Source of the DNA: Desulfoarculaceae bacterium
Lineage (GTDB): Bacteria > Desulfobacterota > Desulfobulbia > Desulfobulbales > Desulfocapsaceae
DNA: 64,000 nt
NCBI GenBank assembly: GCA_019429465.1
Contig: JAHYIV010000014.1
Coordinates: 1-64,000, forward strand
Direction: 5' to 3'
Positions 63,212 to 64,000 of this stretch are shown here, one piece after another. The position numbers were made by a program, and so were the translations under genes. A model generated the notes under the pieces. The model was not told the DNA's origin, did no database searches, and saw only the letters and a program-made list of their open reading frames with translations. Within the stretch, counting starts at the first letter, position 1. Every line of letters begins with the position of its first letter.

Positions 63212-63700
63212 TCCAGGTCTCCGGGGTTTTGAATTGTGTATGCAATCACAGCCTTGCCAGATTCAACTTGAGAAGCGCAACTCCCTGTGGGGAGGCAGTA
63301 TAGCGCATCGTCTCATCAAAGAATACCTCAAATGAGATTTTGAATCAGTAATATCTGGTTAGTTCCTTACAGCTTATTTTCTCGGAGTCTGCGCTTACCT
63401 GTTTTTTTACAAGAAAATAAGCTGCGAAAGGCACTTATCCCGTTCATTGGGGTTAGATATCTGTATCCGCTGTTTTAAAAAAAGTGATGAACCAGCTCCT
63501 CGCCTCGTCAAGACGGGGCCGATGGTGAATTTTTATTTTTTAGTTCTGATTACGGACAACCTGCTTTCTTTAACCTTGAAATCTGGTATCGTTGCTCAAT
63601 TAAGAGATCGGCGTAAATGTCTATTCATTTTTGATTTTCGGAAAGGTACTGAATGACCAATAATTACCAGAATAAGTAGACCCAATATCAAGAGATATCA
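63212..63700. other. Intergenic region containing a family I repeat
   Basis: About 490 bases between the divergent adaptor gene and the second SNF gene. The main content is the family I element at 63361-63457. The flanking AT-rich DNA shows no gene with a credible start; a frame at 63447 begins inside the repeat and has no ribosome site. Confidence 0.5.
63361..63457 (+). repeat. Dispersed palindromic element, family I, copy 6 (with internal expansion)
   Basis: AGTTCCTTACAGCTTATTTT pairs with AAGAAAATAAGCTGCGAAAG, followed by the tail TCCCGTTCATTGGGGTTA. The loop carries about 18 extra bases (around CGGAGTCTGCGCTTACC) compared with the other copies. The base changes in the two arms match each other (AGCTTATT/AATAAGCT against AGATTGTT/AACAATCT in copy 1), so pairing is conserved. 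TA borders both ends. Confidence 0.85.
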
Positions 63701-64000
63701 ATGAAAAATATTATAAATTCACACTTTACCAGAATAGGTTTTATCATGGCGGCCTCCGGCAGTGCCGTCGGCCTCGGCAACATCTGGAAGTTTCCCTATA
63801 TGGCCGGTGAATATGGCGGCGGCGCCTTTGTCCTCGTCTATCTTCTGACCATAGTCTGTGTCGGTTTCTCTCTGCTTGTGGCAGAGATTCTGATCGGATA
63901 TTCAGGTGAAAAAGATGCGGTCTCCTGTTTTGAAGAATTGGCCCCTAAAAAGAACGTCGGCTGGAAATATGCCGGATTTATGGGCGCGACCGGGCTGTTG
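63701..64000 (+). CDS. Second neurotransmitter:sodium symporter (SNF) family transporter (partial)
   Basis: The first 100 codons are visible before the window ends. The sequence is almost identical to the SNF transporter at 56582 from GSAVGLGNIWKFPY onward, with a slightly different N-terminus (MKNIINSHFTRIGFIMAA). DNA identity is high, with mainly third-position changes, indicating a fairly recent duplication. AGAGA lies shortly before ATG 63701. The substrate is probably an amino acid, as for its paralogue. Confidence 0.9.
   Translation, partial: MKNIINSHFTRIGFIMAASGSAVGLGNIWKFPYMAGEYGGGAFVLVYLLTIVCVGFSLLVAEILIGYSGEKDAVSCFEELAPKKNVGWKYAGFMGATGLL

Noticed and set aside
63447-63656. Small open frame downstream of family I copy 6
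   Set aside because: Its start lies inside the repeat tail without a ribosome site, and the product resembles nothing recognisable.

Overview
The window looks like a chromosomal segment of a Gram-negative, anaerobic, probably sulfate- or sulfur-reducing bacterium of the Desulfobacterota, perhaps Desulfobulbales. This is inferred from gene content: a DsrN-type siroheme amidase, cobalamin genes, rubredoxin, lipid A/Kdo and LPS transport genes (waaA, an LptF/G permease), RND and Lol-like systems, and SNF-family symporters. No rRNA or tRNA gene was recognised.

Layout: 0-3.6 kb, rhomboid protease, a small membrane protein, a T4 endonuclease V-like/DUF1722 fusion and an epimerase. 3.8-8.9 kb, an MscS channel followed by ydbH-ynbE-ydbL (envelope lipid homeostasis). 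9-13.2 kb, a Yip1-like protein and cbiB-cbiA-cbiC. 13.2-16.7 kb, a 126-bp palindromic repeat array, a CBS protein, nnr and two Roadblock-type proteins. 17-22.8 kb, an LptF/G permease with an unusual cysteine-rich tail, uvrB, a DUF374 acyltransferase and dsrN. 23-27.7 kb, a decayed zone: a frameshifted sugar dehydrogenase, an intact GH13 enzyme, an HD-GYP remnant and a broken lipoprotein gene. 27.7-34.4 kb, comEC, waaA and a Na/Pi cotransporter. 34.5-38.6 kb, a four-gene ABC/LolA-like/beta-barrel export cassette. 39-43.8 kb, ycaO, a thioredoxin-fold lipoprotein, a CcdA-like protein, an (alpha/alpha)-barrel-like protein and a DksA/TraR protein. 44.3-53.5 kb, a CBS protein, a suf remnant and a large signalling block (three histidine kinases, a double-receiver protein and a GGDEF response regulator). 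53.9-64 kb, DUF2156, rsgA, an SNF symporter, a nonsense-interrupted carboxymuconolactone decarboxylase-like gene, rubredoxin, an RND pump and the start of a second, near-identical SNF symporter.

The strongest non-gene signal is two families of short dispersed elements. Family I (about 75-95 bp, palindromic, six copies) lies between genes, but one copy forms the stop codon of waaA and the N-terminal coding region of comEC. Another copy has inserted inside a family II element (about 157 bp, three copies) at a TA dinucleotide. The two uninterrupted family II copies show the empty site, so this is direct evidence of past mobility.

All calls rest on reading the sequence and on recall of protein families; no database search was run.
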